A stretch of 64,000 bases of DNA from Diplosphaera chodatii (Eukaryota > Chlorophyta > Trebouxiophyceae > Prasiolales > Stichococcaceae): the NCBI GenBank assembly GCA_032358165.1, contig JAALGY010000016.1, positions 62,001 to 126,000 of the forward strand. Reading direction: 5' to 3'. Below, piece by piece: positions 24,665 through 43,026 of the stretch (the first letter of the stretch is position 1; each line of letters starts with the position of its first letter). The notes beneath the pieces are model-generated. The model saw only the letters and a program-made list of their open reading frames with translations. It made no database searches and was not told where the DNA came from. The translations under genes and the position numbers were made by a program.

Positions 24665-27600
24665 ATGTACCCTGGCAGCCACAGGATGGCAGCCATGACC
24701 CACATGCCATCAGAGGTGGCCAGGGCGCTGTCATCACTTCGGCAGCTCGGCTTCGCAGCGCTCGGCAGCCTGGAGCATGCTGAGTGTGGCGGCTACCGCC
24801 AGTTGCGGACCTACAACTCTGCAACACAGCCGCGGGGCTGGGGCGACCGGCCCTTTCACAGGCCCAAAGTCTACGATGCTGCAAGTGCGCAGCATCTCTC
24901 CGCAGTTGCTCAAGTCTTCATGCACTGGCAACTGGCGCATGCACAAGCCGCTGCATGTGCCAACATGGTCACCAGCAGGATGGCAGGAGCTCAGGGCGAT
25001 ACTATTGTTATGACGCAGGCCGGCAGCAAGCACCAGCAACAGAGCAAGAGTCGTCAAGTGGGGTTGGACTGCGGCATGATGCCCAGCCACGGGCGGGTCC
25101 GCCACCAGAGTGGCAGCGCCAGGCTGCAGGCACCCAGCCCCTCCAAGGCGTCAACAGCGCCGCATTGCGCAATGCGCTACAGGAACGGCAGGACAGCAGC
25201 GCGGCACACGGCAGCAGAAGGCAGCAGTCACAGCCGGACGGCACGCCAAAGGACTACCGTCCGTTTGTTCCGCCAGAGCGGGGCAGCGTCCCGGGCGCCC
25301 GGTACGCACCCCGCCACGCAGCCGCTCACCACGGCACCAACGAGGCGGCTGCGCGGCCGCTGCCATACGACCCACGTGGCGGTCCGCCTCGCAACAGCCG
25401 CTGGCAGGGCGTGCGGGAGGCGCCCCGGCGGCGGCCCCTCCCACGACGGGAGCCCTTCGAGGCGGGGCTGACCTCACAGCAGCCTGCCTACCGGCAGTCG
25501 CAGCCAGCGGGTGGCAGCACGGGCGACCGCTGGCAGCAGCCGCAGCAGGTGTGGAGGGAGCACGAAGACCGGGGCGTGCCCCGCTGGCGCACAAGTGGCA
25601 GGCGCAGCAGCCCGAGTGAGGAGCATGGGCTGAATGGCCTCAACGGCTGGGCAGACGGCAGGCAGCACACGGCTGGCTTGGAGCTGGAGCAGCGTCCGCC
25701 GCCCAAGCGTGCGCCGCCGCCGCGGCCGCGGCCGCCGCCCCCGCAGGACATCCGGGTGCAGCTGCCAGAGGAGCTGACGGTCAAGATGCTGGCCGAGAAG
25801 CTTGGTGCGAGGTGTCAGCGCATGACGCCCGCTGCTCATTGTGCAACTGGGCGGAGCGTCCAGATCAACATGTTGATGACCAGCGCTTCTGCACCTCTGC
25901 CACTCTGGTCGCATCACACACGAGAGCGCTTCTGCAGGTGTGGCGGTGGCGCGGCTGGAGGAGGTGCTGGTGGAGCTGGGCGACGCGCCGTCCTCGCCGG
26001 AGGACACCGTGCGCCCCGACTCGGCGGAGCTCGCGGCCATGGAGTTCGACAAGATCGTCATCTTCTCCAGCAATGCCAGGCGTACGTCCTAGGTTGTGTG
26101 CACATGCCGATGTTGTTGTTATGTCTGCAGATCGATCTATTGAGAGAGGCAGTCTGGCTTGAATCGCGGCATCCGGTTCTGCAGGCCAGGACTCGGACGC
26201 GCAGGAGCGGCCGGCAGTGATCACAGTCATGGGGCACGTGGACCATGGCAAGACCACGCTGCTTGATGCGCTGCGCAAGACGTCAGTTGCCGCTGGCGAG
26301 GCGGGCGGCATCACGCAGGTGCCACGCTGAGCAGAGAGGCTGTGTAGCTGAGTTACGTGCCTGCAGCTCGTCCACTCCTGCGCATGATGATCAAGGCTGG
26401 TTTGCATGACGATCCACTGGCCCTCGCTGCCGCGCAGCACATGGGCGCCTTCACGGTGCGCATGCCGGGCAGCGACGCGGCGCTGACGTTCCTGGACACC
26501 CCGGGCCACGCCGCCTTCACCTCCATGCGCGCCCGCGGCGCCGCCGTCACCGACCTGGTGCGCCCCGCTGCTGCCAGAGCCACAGTCAGCCTCGTCACGA
26601 GCGGGACGGCTGTGAATAGAAGCGCAAGTCGAGATGAGGCGGTTGCGAAGACCTGCATGGTTTCGCTCAGCGTTGTGTGCTGGCATGGGCGCGCCCACCG
26701 TGGACATGTGCACCGTGCAGGTGGTGCTGGTGGTGGCAGCGGAGGACGGCGTGATGCCGCAGACGCGCGAGGCGCTGGCGCACGCACGCGCCGCGGGGTG
26801 CCCCATAGTGGTCGCCCTCACAAAGTGCGACCTGCCCAACGCACGCCCCGCCGAAGTCGAGGCCCAGCTGCTGGTACGAACGTTCAGACATACCTTGCTA
26901 CATGCAGCTGTTGTGATCATGTGAGCATATGCCAAAGGATCCGCATCAATCTTCTGTCGTCAAGTTTCGAGGTCAAGGAGATTGCCTTTGACGCATTCCT
27001 CGTCAGGTGTGCTGCTGATCCAACGCAACTGTCTGCGTGCAGGCGGAAGGGGTGGAGCTGGAGTCGGCAGGCGGCGGCGTGCAGCTGGTGCGCACCTCGG
27101 CGCCCACCGGCAACGGGCTGCTGGAGCTGGAGGAGGCGCTCCTGCTGCAGGTGCGCACCCGCCCGCCGACGGCACGTGATGGCAGTTGGTACATTGCAGG
27201 CAGACACGTGACAGAACAATTTGAATGCTTTGCTACATGGCTTCGAAGCTCAGGAATTTCGTCACCATTGGGTGGTTGCTGCGTGTGGCCAAGTAGCATG
27301 CTCTGACGTTTGACAGGCGGAGATGATGGAGTTGAAGGCCAGCCGCAGCCGCGATGCTGAGGCGGTGGTGGTGGAGGCGCGCCTTGTGCAGGGGCAGGGC
27401 CCCGTCGCCACCATCGTGGCCAAGCGGGGCACCCTGCGGGCGGGGCAGCCCATCGTCGTTGGCAACGAGTGGGGCAAGGTGGGCGAACCTATACATGCTG
27501 CTGTGTGACCGGGGTCCAAGCACCTGTTGCACTGTGTGCAGGCGCATGTCTGGTGACATGTGCCAGCCCTGCGCGGCAGGTGCGCGCGCTGCGGGCTCCG

Positions 27601-29493
27601 CACGGCGGCCAGCTCAAGGAGGTGCTGCCCGGGCAGCCGGCTGAGATCATTGGGCTGCGCGGCATGCCACAGGCTGGGGACACCCTCATGGTGAGTGTCG
27701 GTGGCATGAAGCATCTCCTGCTTGCCTGCGTCACAAACACCGTCCACCCCGTACTTTTTCCCAAGGTGTTCTGTCAGTATGGCTTCCCAAGCATGCACAA
27801 TCGAAGCACAAGTCAACCTGTGACGCCGCCTCACAACGCCGTACCCCCTGGCCCAGCCACCGCGGTGTCCGTGTGGCACGATGTCGACCATGGCACTGCA
27901 GGCGGTGGCGACGGAGGAGCGGGCGCAGCGGGTCAGCAGGGCGCGCACGCTGCGGTCGGAGGAGTACCGCCTCGCACGCTCCGCCGCCGCCAGGGTTGAC
28001 GAGCTTGCATCAGAACCTGCAGTGGACGCTGATGGGGTGCGCAACGCTGCATTGCCTGGGAACCGTGCACTGGCGGTGACAGGTGTGCGCCGCCATGCTG
28101 CTGTCGCTGCCGGTCTGCTGCTGTCAGATCGGGGGGATTGGCTCAGTGCAGCGGCCATCTTGCGGCTGCAGGACGCGGCTGACGATGACCTGGACCAGCG
28201 GCAGCTGCTCATCGTGGTCAAGGCAGACGTGCAGGGCTCTGTGGAGGCCGTGTGTGACGCGGTGGCACGCCTGTCCAGCGACAAGGTGGGGCATGCCTGC
28301 CCTATCGATGAGCAGCTGGGTCGACGTGCTGTCTGTAGAGCCACACGCAGCATTGGTTCTGGCACCTTTGCTCAACAGGTGCGCGTGAAGCTGCTCTTTT
28401 CGGGGGTCGGCCCGGTCAGCGCCTCGGATGTCGTGCTTGCCTCTGCGTCTGGCGCCACCATTCTGGCGTTCAACGTGCGGCAGCCGCCGCCCGCGGTTGA
28501 GGCGGATGCGAAGCGACAGGGCGTCCAAATCTGCACACAGCGCATCATCTACCGCCTGCTTGAGGAGGTAGATCTCACTTCCAAGTGCTGCCACAGGCTG
28601 CAAAGCCGGGAGCAGCACAGCATGCATGCCAGCAGATGTCAGGCAGATGTCGGGCCAATATTCCTGACCACCAACAAGCGGTGCTCGGCTGCTGCCTGCT
28701 CAGGTGGGCGACCTGATGGCGGGCAACGCTGCGCAGGTGGACCAGGAGGTGGTCCTTGGAGAAGCTAGCGTGCTGCAGGTGCGAAATTATGCATCCCTGC
28801 CGCCGCTGGAAAGTGCAACGACACAGCACCTCGAGCACCTGTGTAGACATGGCTTTGATAAGGCAGTGAGCAGGAACCCTTACAGCATGCCCAGGCTGTC
28901 TGTCTGCAGAGCGTGTGAGCAAAGCCCGTTGTTTGCAGGTGTTCCCGCTCAAGGGCAAGAAGGGGGAGTCTGGCGGTGCGGTGGCTGGCTGTCGCGTGTC
29001 GGACGGCGCCCTCAAGTCTGCCATGCAGTTTCGTGTGCTGCGTGATGGCGAGGTGCGCACCAGCAGACTGCATCCCTCCCTGCACTTGGCAGCAGCAGCT
29101 TGGCAGCCGGCTCCTTGCGACGGTGACATGACGACAGATGTTCGTGTTTGTGCAGACGGTGCATGAGGGCCGGGCGGCCTCCCTGCAGCGGGCAAAGCAG
29201 TCAGTCGACACAGTCGGCAAGGGCACAGAGTGCGGCCTGCTGCTGGATGGCTGGGACGGCTGCCAGGTGGTTGCCAGAGAGCCCTTCAGCCAACACAGTT
29301 GTCATACCAGCCTCCAGCCGCTTTGCAAGTGTAATCATGTGGCACTACACAACATTTCAGATCTGCCACACTGCATGCTGAGTGCTGACATATCCCCGTG
29401 GTGCAGGCTGGCGATACCATCAAGTGCTTCACCATCGAGACACGTGCTGCACGGTCGCACGAGGTCGTACAGCAGCAAGCGGCCACGGGTTGA
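24665..29493 (+). CDS. infB: Translation initiation factor IF-2, organellar, spliced
   Basis: GTPase that places formyl-Met-tRNA on organellar ribosomes. The N-terminal exon (ATG 24665, or 24686/24695 in the same frame) gives a presequence-like [21 protein letters not shown] long exon (about 24990-25815) encodes a disordered Arg/Gln/Pro-rich linker ending [17 protein letters not shown], the IF2 N-terminal helix. The G domain has G1 [10 protein letters not shown] (about 26231), GGIT, G3 [20 protein letters not shown] (about 26497), [20 protein letters not shown] (about 26732) and G4 as TKCD (usually NKxD, about 26821). Domain II follows ([20 protein letters not shown], about 27324; [20 protein letters not shown], about 27620), then the IF-2 domain ([20 protein letters not shown], about 28206; [20 protein letters not shown], about 28393) and domain IV ([20 protein letters not shown], about 28940; [31 protein letters not shown]). 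Stop at 29493. All domains are present. Confidence 0.94.
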
Positions 29494-30117
29494 TGTGCTG
29501 CCGAAATTTTGCCACACGCTGGCGCTGGGAACAGGCACACTTCTCGTCGGAGCTCTATTCTTCAGCATTCGCTGCTGTACATTGAAATGTGTGGGCCCCA
29601 AAGTGGCGCAGGATGATTCGGTGGTCACTTGGTGGCATCAGTGTTGTACTTGGGGATTGGTCTCAGGTGTAAGCTAGGTTCCAGGTTGAAGTCCCTTACA
29701 AACCTTCATGGCGTCACAGTCCAGTGATGCATGATCTTCCCTGCGTGCTGATGTACCTGATGAACAGAAACAACGTGCATTCTCACAGCGACAATTTCAG
29801 ACCATCACTGCGTCGTCGACACGCAGCCTAACGTTGGCGTTGTGTAGCATCGTGGTGCAGGACCTGCAGGCTAGGGCTGGCAACGCCATGGAGTCTTGAA
29901 AGCTCTGCATCCTGCTGCCGTGCAAGCACGTGCACCGAAACACGTCTGTCCGTGATGCTGCTCACAAGTCATCTAGTCATGTGTTACACATAGTATTCAC
30001 ATCTCGGGTCAGGATCGCACCAGGGACAGTTGAGACGGTCGCACACAGTACATCACAGCAGTGGCATCCGCACAGCAGTTCCATCCCATTTGCGGGTGCC
30101 TGTCGGACAGGTGCAGC
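29494..30117 (+). other. Spacer between IF2 and the CPBP protease, with TGTAA signal
   Basis: Tandem intergenic stretch of about 620 bp. A TGTAA at 29668-29672, 175 bases after the IF2 stop, is a candidate poly(A) signal. The rest should hold the promoter and 5' UTR of the next gene. No supported ORF is seen. Confidence 0.35.
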
Positions 30118-32355
30118 ATGCGTGCCTCGACGTTGCCAGTGCAGGTTCACAGCTGCTCAGCCTCAAGACACCCTGCGAGACAATGTGGACGCATCAGCCA
30201 ATGTCAGTGGCGTCAGTTTGGCGAGCATGCACATGCGCCTTTGCCGCCAGCCGCAACATCCAGGTCAGCAAGCCACCCATTGATGGGACCTGCACATCTG
30301 CACACACCTGAGCAACATGCAAGATCTCATGTGTGATATTTGAACGGTGTGCAGGCTGCGGCACAGCCATCGCAGGCGGCATGTCTTGGTCCATGCTGAG
30401 CGTGATGCCTCTCCTTCCTTGTGACCACCTGGGCTTGCTGCACATCATCCATTGCTTCGAGTCCTTATGTGTGGTTGCAGCATCTGGTACAAAAGGCCCC
30501 AGCTGCTGTTGAGACTGTGCAGAGCAACAGCGGGAGGCAGAAAGACCCCGGACACCTCAGTCTGCACCCAGCGATGCCAGCAGCAGAAGGCCATCCGAGA
30601 AGCAGGTGCATGGCCTTGGCGCACGGCCCGTTTTGCCTCTTGCGCATGATTTTGCTGTCTGTGATGGGTGGGCTGGCGCTGTCCGATCAACTGATTGCCT
30701 TGTGGATGCAGCAATCTGGGCAGGGTGCGGAGCAGGCAGCACAACGTCAGGGTCTGGCGCGCTTGTTCAGCCCCTGGACATTCTACAACACAGCCCCTGC
30801 AGCAGACGCTCCCGCCTCGACAGCTACAGATGTGAGCGGCTTTGTTAAAACCACTCGGAAGTCAAGGCATTGGAAACCCTGCAGATGTGCGATGCCCCTG
30901 CCATTGTACGGCAGACAGGCCAGGCATTGTTCGTCACATACCAGGTGGATGCACGGCGTAAATGGGGCCTGTTCGATTGGGGCGCATACAGCCAGCGGTG
31001 GGAGGTGCCGTGGGGCGGCAAGGAGACGGCGGGCGGCATGGCGCTGTGGGTGGGGGTGTTCCTGGGGACCGCCTTCCTGCTGGCTCCCGCGCTGTACATC
31101 AACCTGGGCAGCAAGGTGCTGCCGTGTGGGACAAGCTGGTACTACTGCATGGCCGGGATGCTTGCTGAGGTTGGTCAAGTGGTGTCGTCTGAGGACGAGG
31201 ATGGCTGTGGCATGACCACGTTGTCCTCTGTGCAAACCGCAGGACATGTCAGACTATGGGCAAATGGACTGGGCATACTATGCTGTTGGGCATCAGGTGA
31301 CAAGTGCAGCATCCGCAGTTTTGCCATGTGTTTTTGCAATGTTGGTAAACATGCACGTTTTTAGGACGTTGTGCTTGTGATCACTGTCATGACACTGACT
31401 GGGCGCAGCTGCTAGAGACCATCACCAGCGTTGCAGTAGTTGGCTTGACGCTGCGCAAGTTCACGCCCTTGCCCCAGGATTTCTTCAGGATAAGCCTGAA
31501 GTGGGTGCACCGTCAGTGTTGCTGTAGTCACATTTGCAAGCGTGCCACACATGTGCAACACGCAGTGCAGGTATAGCCCCTAGTCACCTGCAGCCCTAAA
31601 TAGGACTGTGTCCAACCCTTGCAGGCACCCCTTTCGCAAAGGGGATGGCTGGCTGCTGTGGGCGATCCTGGGAACCATTCTGGCACCAGCCGTCATTGCA
31701 GTGGTGGCATCTATTCTCTCAGCAGCCGACTACAACGTGCGCCTGATCACACGAATGTTTCATGGCTTTGCCAGAAGAATCAACACGCCAACATGCTTGT
31801 TCGACACAATACTGAATATGCTGCTGCTTGCAACAGGAGGTCGGTGGCAAGGGCACCGTTGATGCAGTGTCGAAGCTCATCAGCATCAACACGCCCACAT
31901 ACGTCAGCCTGATGACCACGACAGCAGTGCTGGCGCCGGTGCTGGAGGAGACCGTGTTCCGCGGCTTCCTGCTGGCCTCGCTCACAAAGCGAGTCCTTTG
32001 GATTTGCTTGTCAAGATGTTCAGCGGACTCAACTGGCTCTGCCTCATATCCATGCCAGGGTTCAGCACTGCTGCGACTTGACTCTGCAGGCCAACATGCC
32101 GTGCACGTGCGCAGGTTCATGCCAAACTGGCAGGCGGTGGTGGTCAGTGCACTCGTCTTTGGCGCGGCGCACCTCTCAGCAAAGGACTTTCCCCAGCTTG
32201 TGGCGCTGGGCATAGTGATGGGCTTTGCCTATGTGCGGTCGAAGAACCTGCTGACGCCGATACTGATCCACGGCGCATGGAACGGCACAGTGCTGACGCT
32301 GCTGTTTGCGCTCACCAGTGCGGGTGTGAACTTGGACGAGTTGCTGGGGAACTGA
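30118..32355 (+). CDS. CPBP (CAAX/Abi) family intramembrane metalloprotease, probably plastid-targeted, spliced
   Basis: Polytopic membrane protein of the CPBP glutamic-type/metalloprotease family (relatives of Rce1 and plant SCO4-like proteins). The three family motifs are clear: EETVFRGF (EExxxR, about 31948), FGAAHL (FxxxH, about 32158) and HGAWNG (HxxxN, about 32270). Hydrophobic spans include MALWVGVFLGTAFLLAPALY (about 31038-31098), GWLLWAILGTILAPAVIAVV (about 31647-31707), QLVALGIVMGFAYV and GTVLTLLFAL. A soluble exon reads GLFDWGAYSQRWEVPWGGKE (30967-31026), and another DMSDYGQMDWAYYAVGHQ (about 31241). The C-terminus is GVNLDELLGN* at 32355. The start is uncertain: an ATG at 30118 opens a Ser/Arg-rich transit-like stretch (MRASTLPVQVHSCSASRH), but exons between 30270 and 30840 are not firmly resolved. 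Substrate unknown. Confidence 0.82.
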
Positions 32356-32609
32356 GGTTAGTACTGAGGTCACTCATACACGGGTCCAGATAGTAGTCCC
32401 ATCGAGCATTGCTACCCTCAGATAGGACGTGTGCAGTTCTTAGCCGTGCAGACTGCTCATGCTGTCAACATATCGACCAAACGACTCGCGGGACACCTGC
32501 TCACGGTCTATCAGCAGACACAGACTACTCTCTGGTACAGAAACACAATCGAATCGTTGCACAACTGTGGGATTAATAGATGTGTGGCTGTACAACCTGA
32601 AGCTGTGTA

Positions 32610-33613
32610 TCATTTATTGGAGGCGTATGACAGGTAGCCAGTCCAGAGCATGCCGCAAGTCGACATGTACAAGACCTGTTGCAGTGTAAAGTTGATTGTC
32701 AGCAGGTGCACGCACGTGACGAAGCCCCAAGCAGCACGAGGGCACGATGGGATGGCGTCGCTGTTACCTGTAATCTGAGGGGCACGAGCCAGAAGTTGAC
32801 GCCAGACGCTGGCACCCAAAACTTCCAGCCTGCAGACGGGTCTCGAGAGTCATGGGTACGGCGCCCAGATCCAGCATATGCCTGCCAGCTGCACATGCTG
32901 CACTGTTTGCTGCGATGGCGCACCATTGACCATAGTCGGCGGTCCATCGTTGCGCAGCTTGCTGACATAATTGCTGGCTTGGCCAGTGAGCACCAGGTTC
33001 CATGCAAAGGACACCGCCAGTACGACAGGCCCTAATGCCAATTGATTCAGCGCCACCTGCAAATCACGCTTCAACAAGCTCAGCCATCTAGCCTGGTGTG
33101 GCACCCAATGGTGTTCCCCGGCTTGGTTGTGTGAAATTGACAGAGGCGCATTTCCAACTTTGCCGCACCTTTGACACAAAATTCTGGGTGGATGTGCCAG
33201 GAAAGCGGCTTGCCAGTAAGCCATACCATCGGTGCTGGAGAGGACCGTAGAAAAACAGCCCAAAGCTGGCCATGCGCGCCGTGCGCATGAAATCAACGTC
33301 GTTGGCAAGGGAGCCACCCTGTGGCAAGTGTGGCAAAAGGTGGACTGCATGTGAAATGCTGCAACCTGAAGCTGCGACAACGACGTACGCTGCTGAAGAC
33401 TCATATAAGCTGAGGGATTAGACCTAAGCACATGCTGCTGGTTGGTTTCTGAAGGCTCTGACCGGGGCACACCTGTGCATGACGCTTGGCAAGCGTCTGC
33501 GCCAGCAAGTCCCCTACGGTGCTGAGGGCACCGCATGTGATCCCTGCCTTTGCATATGCGCTCAATGATGCCTGCATGTTCATGTTCACATGGTCAGGCA
33601 TATCGCGTACCAT
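32610..33613 (-). CDS. Mpv17/PMP22 family membrane protein, spliced
   Basis: Four-helix protein of mitochondrial inner or peroxisomal membranes; the human member is tied to mitochondrial DNA upkeep, possibly as a channel. The ATG at 33613 opens MVRDMPDHVNMNMQASL, followed by GALSTVGDLLAQTLAKR (about 33540-33490), matching the family G.L...GD...Q box. Later exons: VDFMRTARMASFGLFFYGPL (about 33300-33240), LNQLALGPVVLAVSFAWNLV (about 33050-32990), and the signature WKFWVPASGVNFWLVPLRLQ (32830-32770) plus VLYMSTCGMLWTGYLSYASN (32670-32613). The frame is stopped just upstream of the chosen ATG, yet a proline-rich segment at 33620-33890 might be an additional 5' exon, so the N-terminus is open. 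Neighbouring CPBP and Mpv17 genes converge with 254 bp between stops. Confidence 0.9.
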
Positions 33614-34140
33614 TGATCAGATGTTGGGCCAGCAGGCGCAACCGGCTGACCGCACCTTTGAGGCGCTGGTTCCGGCGGTGGCTGACGCTGTTGATCGACA
33701 GCTATGCGATGCGCGGCGCTGCATGCCCGATCCAAAGCCGCCAGAGAAGCGGGACAAGGGGAGGCCGCGCATGGCTGCGCTATATTGATGATGTGGTGGC
33801 CTGGCTGTATTACGAATGATGGCGCAGTACCAGCGTTGGCTGGACCTGCTGGCCTGTTACCTGCTGTGCAGTTCACAGATGTTGGTCCAATCACAGCTGT
33901 CTACAATGCAAGAGCGTAAGTGAGCGTGAGGTGTTAAGTAGCGTTGAGTGCAACATTTGGAGCAGGGTCTAGCCAAGAACCCGTGCAGGTTTGCAAGGAC
34001 CCAACCACCCAAGGAGGGAGGCCGTTCCCTATCTTACAGTCAGCGTGTTACAAAGAGCTATTGCAACCGCACGTGAAACGCCGAGGAAGTAACATGCATG
34101 GTCACAGATGCTCCTGCTGCTGAACGAGCTCATCATCCGC
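33614..34140 (-). other. Spacer between SRRM1-like gene and Mpv17, with TGTAA signal
   Basis: Tandem minus-strand spacer. TGTAA on the minus strand at 34052-34048, about 90 bases after the SRRM1-like stop, is a likely poly(A) signal. The part nearer 33614 should be the Mpv17 promoter or an unrecognised 5' exon. Confidence 0.35.
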
Positions 34141-36724
34141 TCATTCTGCACCATCATCCCCGGGTTGTCCATTGCCCGCTGCCCTTAGCGCCTCCTGCCT
34201 CAACTCCTCCTCAAGCTGACGCCGCTTCTTGTCCTCCTGTGTTGGGACAGTCACAACACAGTTTGCGTGACTGATGTATGCCACGGCTGCTGAGGGCACC
34301 AACTTCGCTACGAGGCTTGAGGCTTAAATCTTCAACTTCACTTAAGTTCAGCCGCCCTGCTAAACTCAAGAAGGCAGTGCCATGCTGTACGCAGATGCAA
34401 CTCAGACCTGCACCGCACCTGCGCATAGTCGCCGGCGTCAGGGTCGCTGCTGGAGCTGGGAGAGGCGGAGCGACCCCCGTCCCTGCCTCGCTTCTCCTCC
34501 TTCTTTGCCTTCTTCTTCTCCTTCTTGAGGCGTTTCTTCTCCTGCAGGTTGCGCTTGCGATCGTGATACATGTCCCCTTTTGCCCTGCAGCTCTGGATTG
34601 TGCCTGCTGCAGTGCTGCAGTGCTTGGCTGGCCGGACTGCAGCAGAGTAGAGGATGCCAACACCCCGCAAGGGTTGCAGCTAAGTGAATTTCGCTGTGCT
34701 GCACCTTCTTCTCACGCTTCTCCCGCTTCTTTCGGTCCCCCTCCGTCTCACCCTCCACTGGCTGCGAGGCCACCGGGATGGAGGCCTTGTCTGCCGCTGA
34801 CACGAAGCCTGGTAGCGTGTCCCCGCGGGCGTGCGGTGCTGGCAGTGGCTTGTCATCATCCGGCACTCGGTGCCTCTGCAGGTACAAGCACCACTTTAGG
34901 TGGACTGCCTTCAAGTGGCGATCGAGGTCCCGTGGGCACTCTTGTACACTCACCTGGACACTTCGTGGCGGCGGTGGCAACTCTTTTGATCGAGATCGGC
35001 TGCGGCTGCGGCGCTCAAGCCGACGCCTGCGCTCTGCTTCAATGTCTGGGCTGCGTGACCTGCAACAGTTTGCAGCACGATCATACACCTATGCCACATC
35101 AACGCTCCGGTCTAGAGAAGAGCCAAGACAGGTGCACCTCGCATGCTGAGAGCGCCTGGAATATGCAGACGGCACCACATGGCACAGCAGCCAGGAGGCA
35201 GGTGATTGGGCATGCAGCAGCAAAAGCTTGTTTGAGTGTCTCAAGCAGCAGTGGCCCACCTCCTCCTGTCATGCCGCCGGTCGTGCGTGCTGCGGTCAGT
35301 GCGACCCCTGCATCAGGCATCATCTAGTAACTGAGGAGATGCGAGTGGCAGCAGAGGTCAAGGCATGGCAAGGACGTCTTGTGACCATCAGCCCCACACC
35401 TCTCAGATGAAACGCAAACTGCCAAGACAACAGGTACACAGGTACTGCATGTACAGTAGCTCTACAACGCTCCACTGGGAACCCCCATCACCCGCAAAGC
35501 GGTCCGGCCACCGACCTGTCTCGCTCGCGCCTTGAGCGCTCCTCGCGCTCGCGCTCCTCCCGGCGGCGGCGGCGGTCCGCCTCGGCCTGCTCCCGTGCCT
35601 CCTCGTCCCGCTTTGCTTGCTCCTGCTTCAGCCGCGCCTGCCCAGCGTGCACCAAGCCAGCACATCGGACAACAGCACCTTTCTAACTGCCACGCTGTGC
35701 AGGGCCCCGCTGAACTTGACACTCTCATGCGCCACACCAGACACTGATGATAATCACCAGCATGCAGCGGCTGCATTGCGATTCGGCGGCGACCACGCAG
35801 GCATGCTGTGCACCAAGGTGCAAGCCAACAGGTGGCTGCTATGAGCGCACCGTAATCGCGTCCTGCACTTCCTTGCGTTTGCGCACTTCCTCGGCCTTGG
35901 CGTCCAGGATGGCCTGCGGGATGCCGCTGTCGTTGCCCGCCGCGCTCGCCAGCATCAGCCACAGCTCCTGCTCAAGCGGCCACGGGGCAGGCAGGTCGAT
36001 GGGGGAGTCCCAGAGTAGGAGAGTCACAGCTGAGCTCCTGACAAGAACCGGCAACAGAAGTTGAGGACTTGCTTGTCCACAGCAATTTCAGGCGTGGTTA
36101 TAAGTAACATGACAATGACATGCAGCATGAAGTTGTCACTGATCTCACGAAACAAATACGACTGTGCTGACATGGCGAGGGGTGAACAACACGGGAGGCG
36201 CACGAACCTTGCAGAACAGGGATGTGTTCTTCTCCAAGAAGCCGGTCAAGTTGATCTGCAGCTGCCGCGGGTCAACGGTCTGCACACCAAGTAACAAATT
36301 GTCAGTGGTGAAGGACCGCATCAGCTTGCATGTCTGGGCGGGACCCGCACGGACAGTGTGCTACACGCGGGCTGCAATCACCTTGTGTCCCTCCAGCTGC
36401 TCGTAGATGTAGGCAATCAGCACGTCATCCTCGATGCCGAGCAGCTCCGTCACGCGCTGAGCAATCCATACCTTCATGACCTGCAGTGGCCGACAAACCA
36501 CGCGTCAAGCAGCGTGCACATGTGGAATGTACCATGATGGTAAGCCGGTTACACGTTGCTGCTGGACATGTTGGTACTGAGGAGCGGACCTCCCAGTTCA
36601 CACGCGTCAGGTCGACTTTCTGATCATACTCCTTGGGGAATTTGAGCGTCTTCAGCAGCTTCTTCTCTTTGTTGAGAAACTTTGGATCCTGAGCGGCTGA
36701 GACACCCCTGGCGCCGGCCGACAT
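34141..36724 (-). CDS. SRRM1: PWI-domain splicing factor, SRRM1 (SRm160)-like, spliced
   Basis: Nuclear splicing coactivator that binds RNA through its PWI domain and links to the exon junction complex. The ATG at 36724 begins MSAGARGVSAAQDPKFLNKE, then KKLLKTLKFPKEYDQKVDLT and RVNWE (about 36595). The PWI core continues in later exons: VWIAQRVTELLGIEDDVLIA (about 36470-36410; Trp-Ile in place of Pro-Trp-Ile), QINLTGFLEKNTSLF (about 36260-36215) and ELWLMLASAAGNDSGIPQAI (about 35970-35915), followed by a charged helix EEVRKRKEVQDAI. Downstream is an Arg/Lys/Glu and RS region (RRSRSRSRSKELPPPPRSV, about 35010-34960; KREKREKKVQ, about 34730; KRLKKEKKKAKKEEKR, about 34540-34495; SASPSSSSDPDAGDYAQ). 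It ends EDKKRRQLEEELRQEALRAA and stops at 34141, resembling the C-terminal LEKHLREKALRSM helix of human SRRM1. Exon limits in the RS tract are approximate. Confidence 0.88.
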
Positions 36725-37484
36725 CCTAGCTGGTCCGCTGCACCACTGCCAGAACCACAGCAAGAGTGCCCCGCCGCCGTCCGTGCGCTGTGCGCCCAGC
36801 TACTCAAGCGCACGCCACTGCGCCAAGTTGCCGCTTGATACCGACATGGGCTATGCAAGGTCTATTGCAGCCTGACTGCGCGAGGCTGGCTTGGGTGGTT
36901 GTGGACGCTGCTGGCGCAAGTGGCAATCAGAGGTGCTTGTCAGCTGCGGCAAGCAGGCGGGGCCCTGCGCAGGTGCACACGGACCCACAGAAAGCGGTGA
37001 CAGCACGTAGTATGCGACGTATGTGTGCCACAGCAGCTGTCAGAAGGTGTGAGCCAATGGCAAGGCCTGGATCCACCAGGGGTGGGATGCCACCACGCAA
37101 CCTTGGCACTGCTGGCTGGTCAGCACCTAGCTTGCTGAATCGACCAGAATTGCTGTGGACGGGCAATCGATTAAAGAGCCAGCTGCAGCTGTCTTGCAGC
37201 CTGGACCCTGGAGCATCCATGCGCTGCCGCTGCTTCCTCCATTCCTTGTCAGCAGCTCAGCACTCAGCAACTTGCCGACTGTCACACTGAATGTGGTACC
37301 AAGCGCTTGCACGCGCGGCAGATGTCACAACATCTGGCGTCACACGAGACAGATCAGGCCTGGTTTGCAGAGAGCGCAATGCAACCCACGAGACGCACAT
37401 AGCGGCATGCTGTGCGATGTAGCGGCATGGCTTCCGCTGCTGGGCTGAAAACGATCTGCTTGGGCGCAAGGGCTCCCTGTCACG
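36725..37484. promoter_or_regulatory. Divergent intergenic region (SRRM1-like / PEX1)
   Basis: 760 bp between opposite start codons. Several ORFs of 60-170 codons lie here on both strands (for example 36766-37290 + and 36927-37220 -), but none shows conserved motifs or good splice partners, and I treat them as chance ORFs. Confidence 0.35.

Positions 37485-43026
<5,542 letters not shown>

Noticed and set aside
25151..26073. Minus-strand ORFs opposite the IF2 linker exon
   Set aside because: They mirror the low-complexity Arg/Gln/Pro-rich IF2 exon and show no motifs.
33586..33894. Separate proline-rich gene on the minus strand upstream of Mpv17
   Set aside because: No motif, no clear splice partner; at best a 5' exon of Mpv17.
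36766..37290. 174-codon plus-strand ORF between SRRM1-like and PEX1
   Set aside because: Composition is unlike neighbouring genes (many Cys, Arg, Ser), with no motif and overlapping ORFs of similar length on the other strand.
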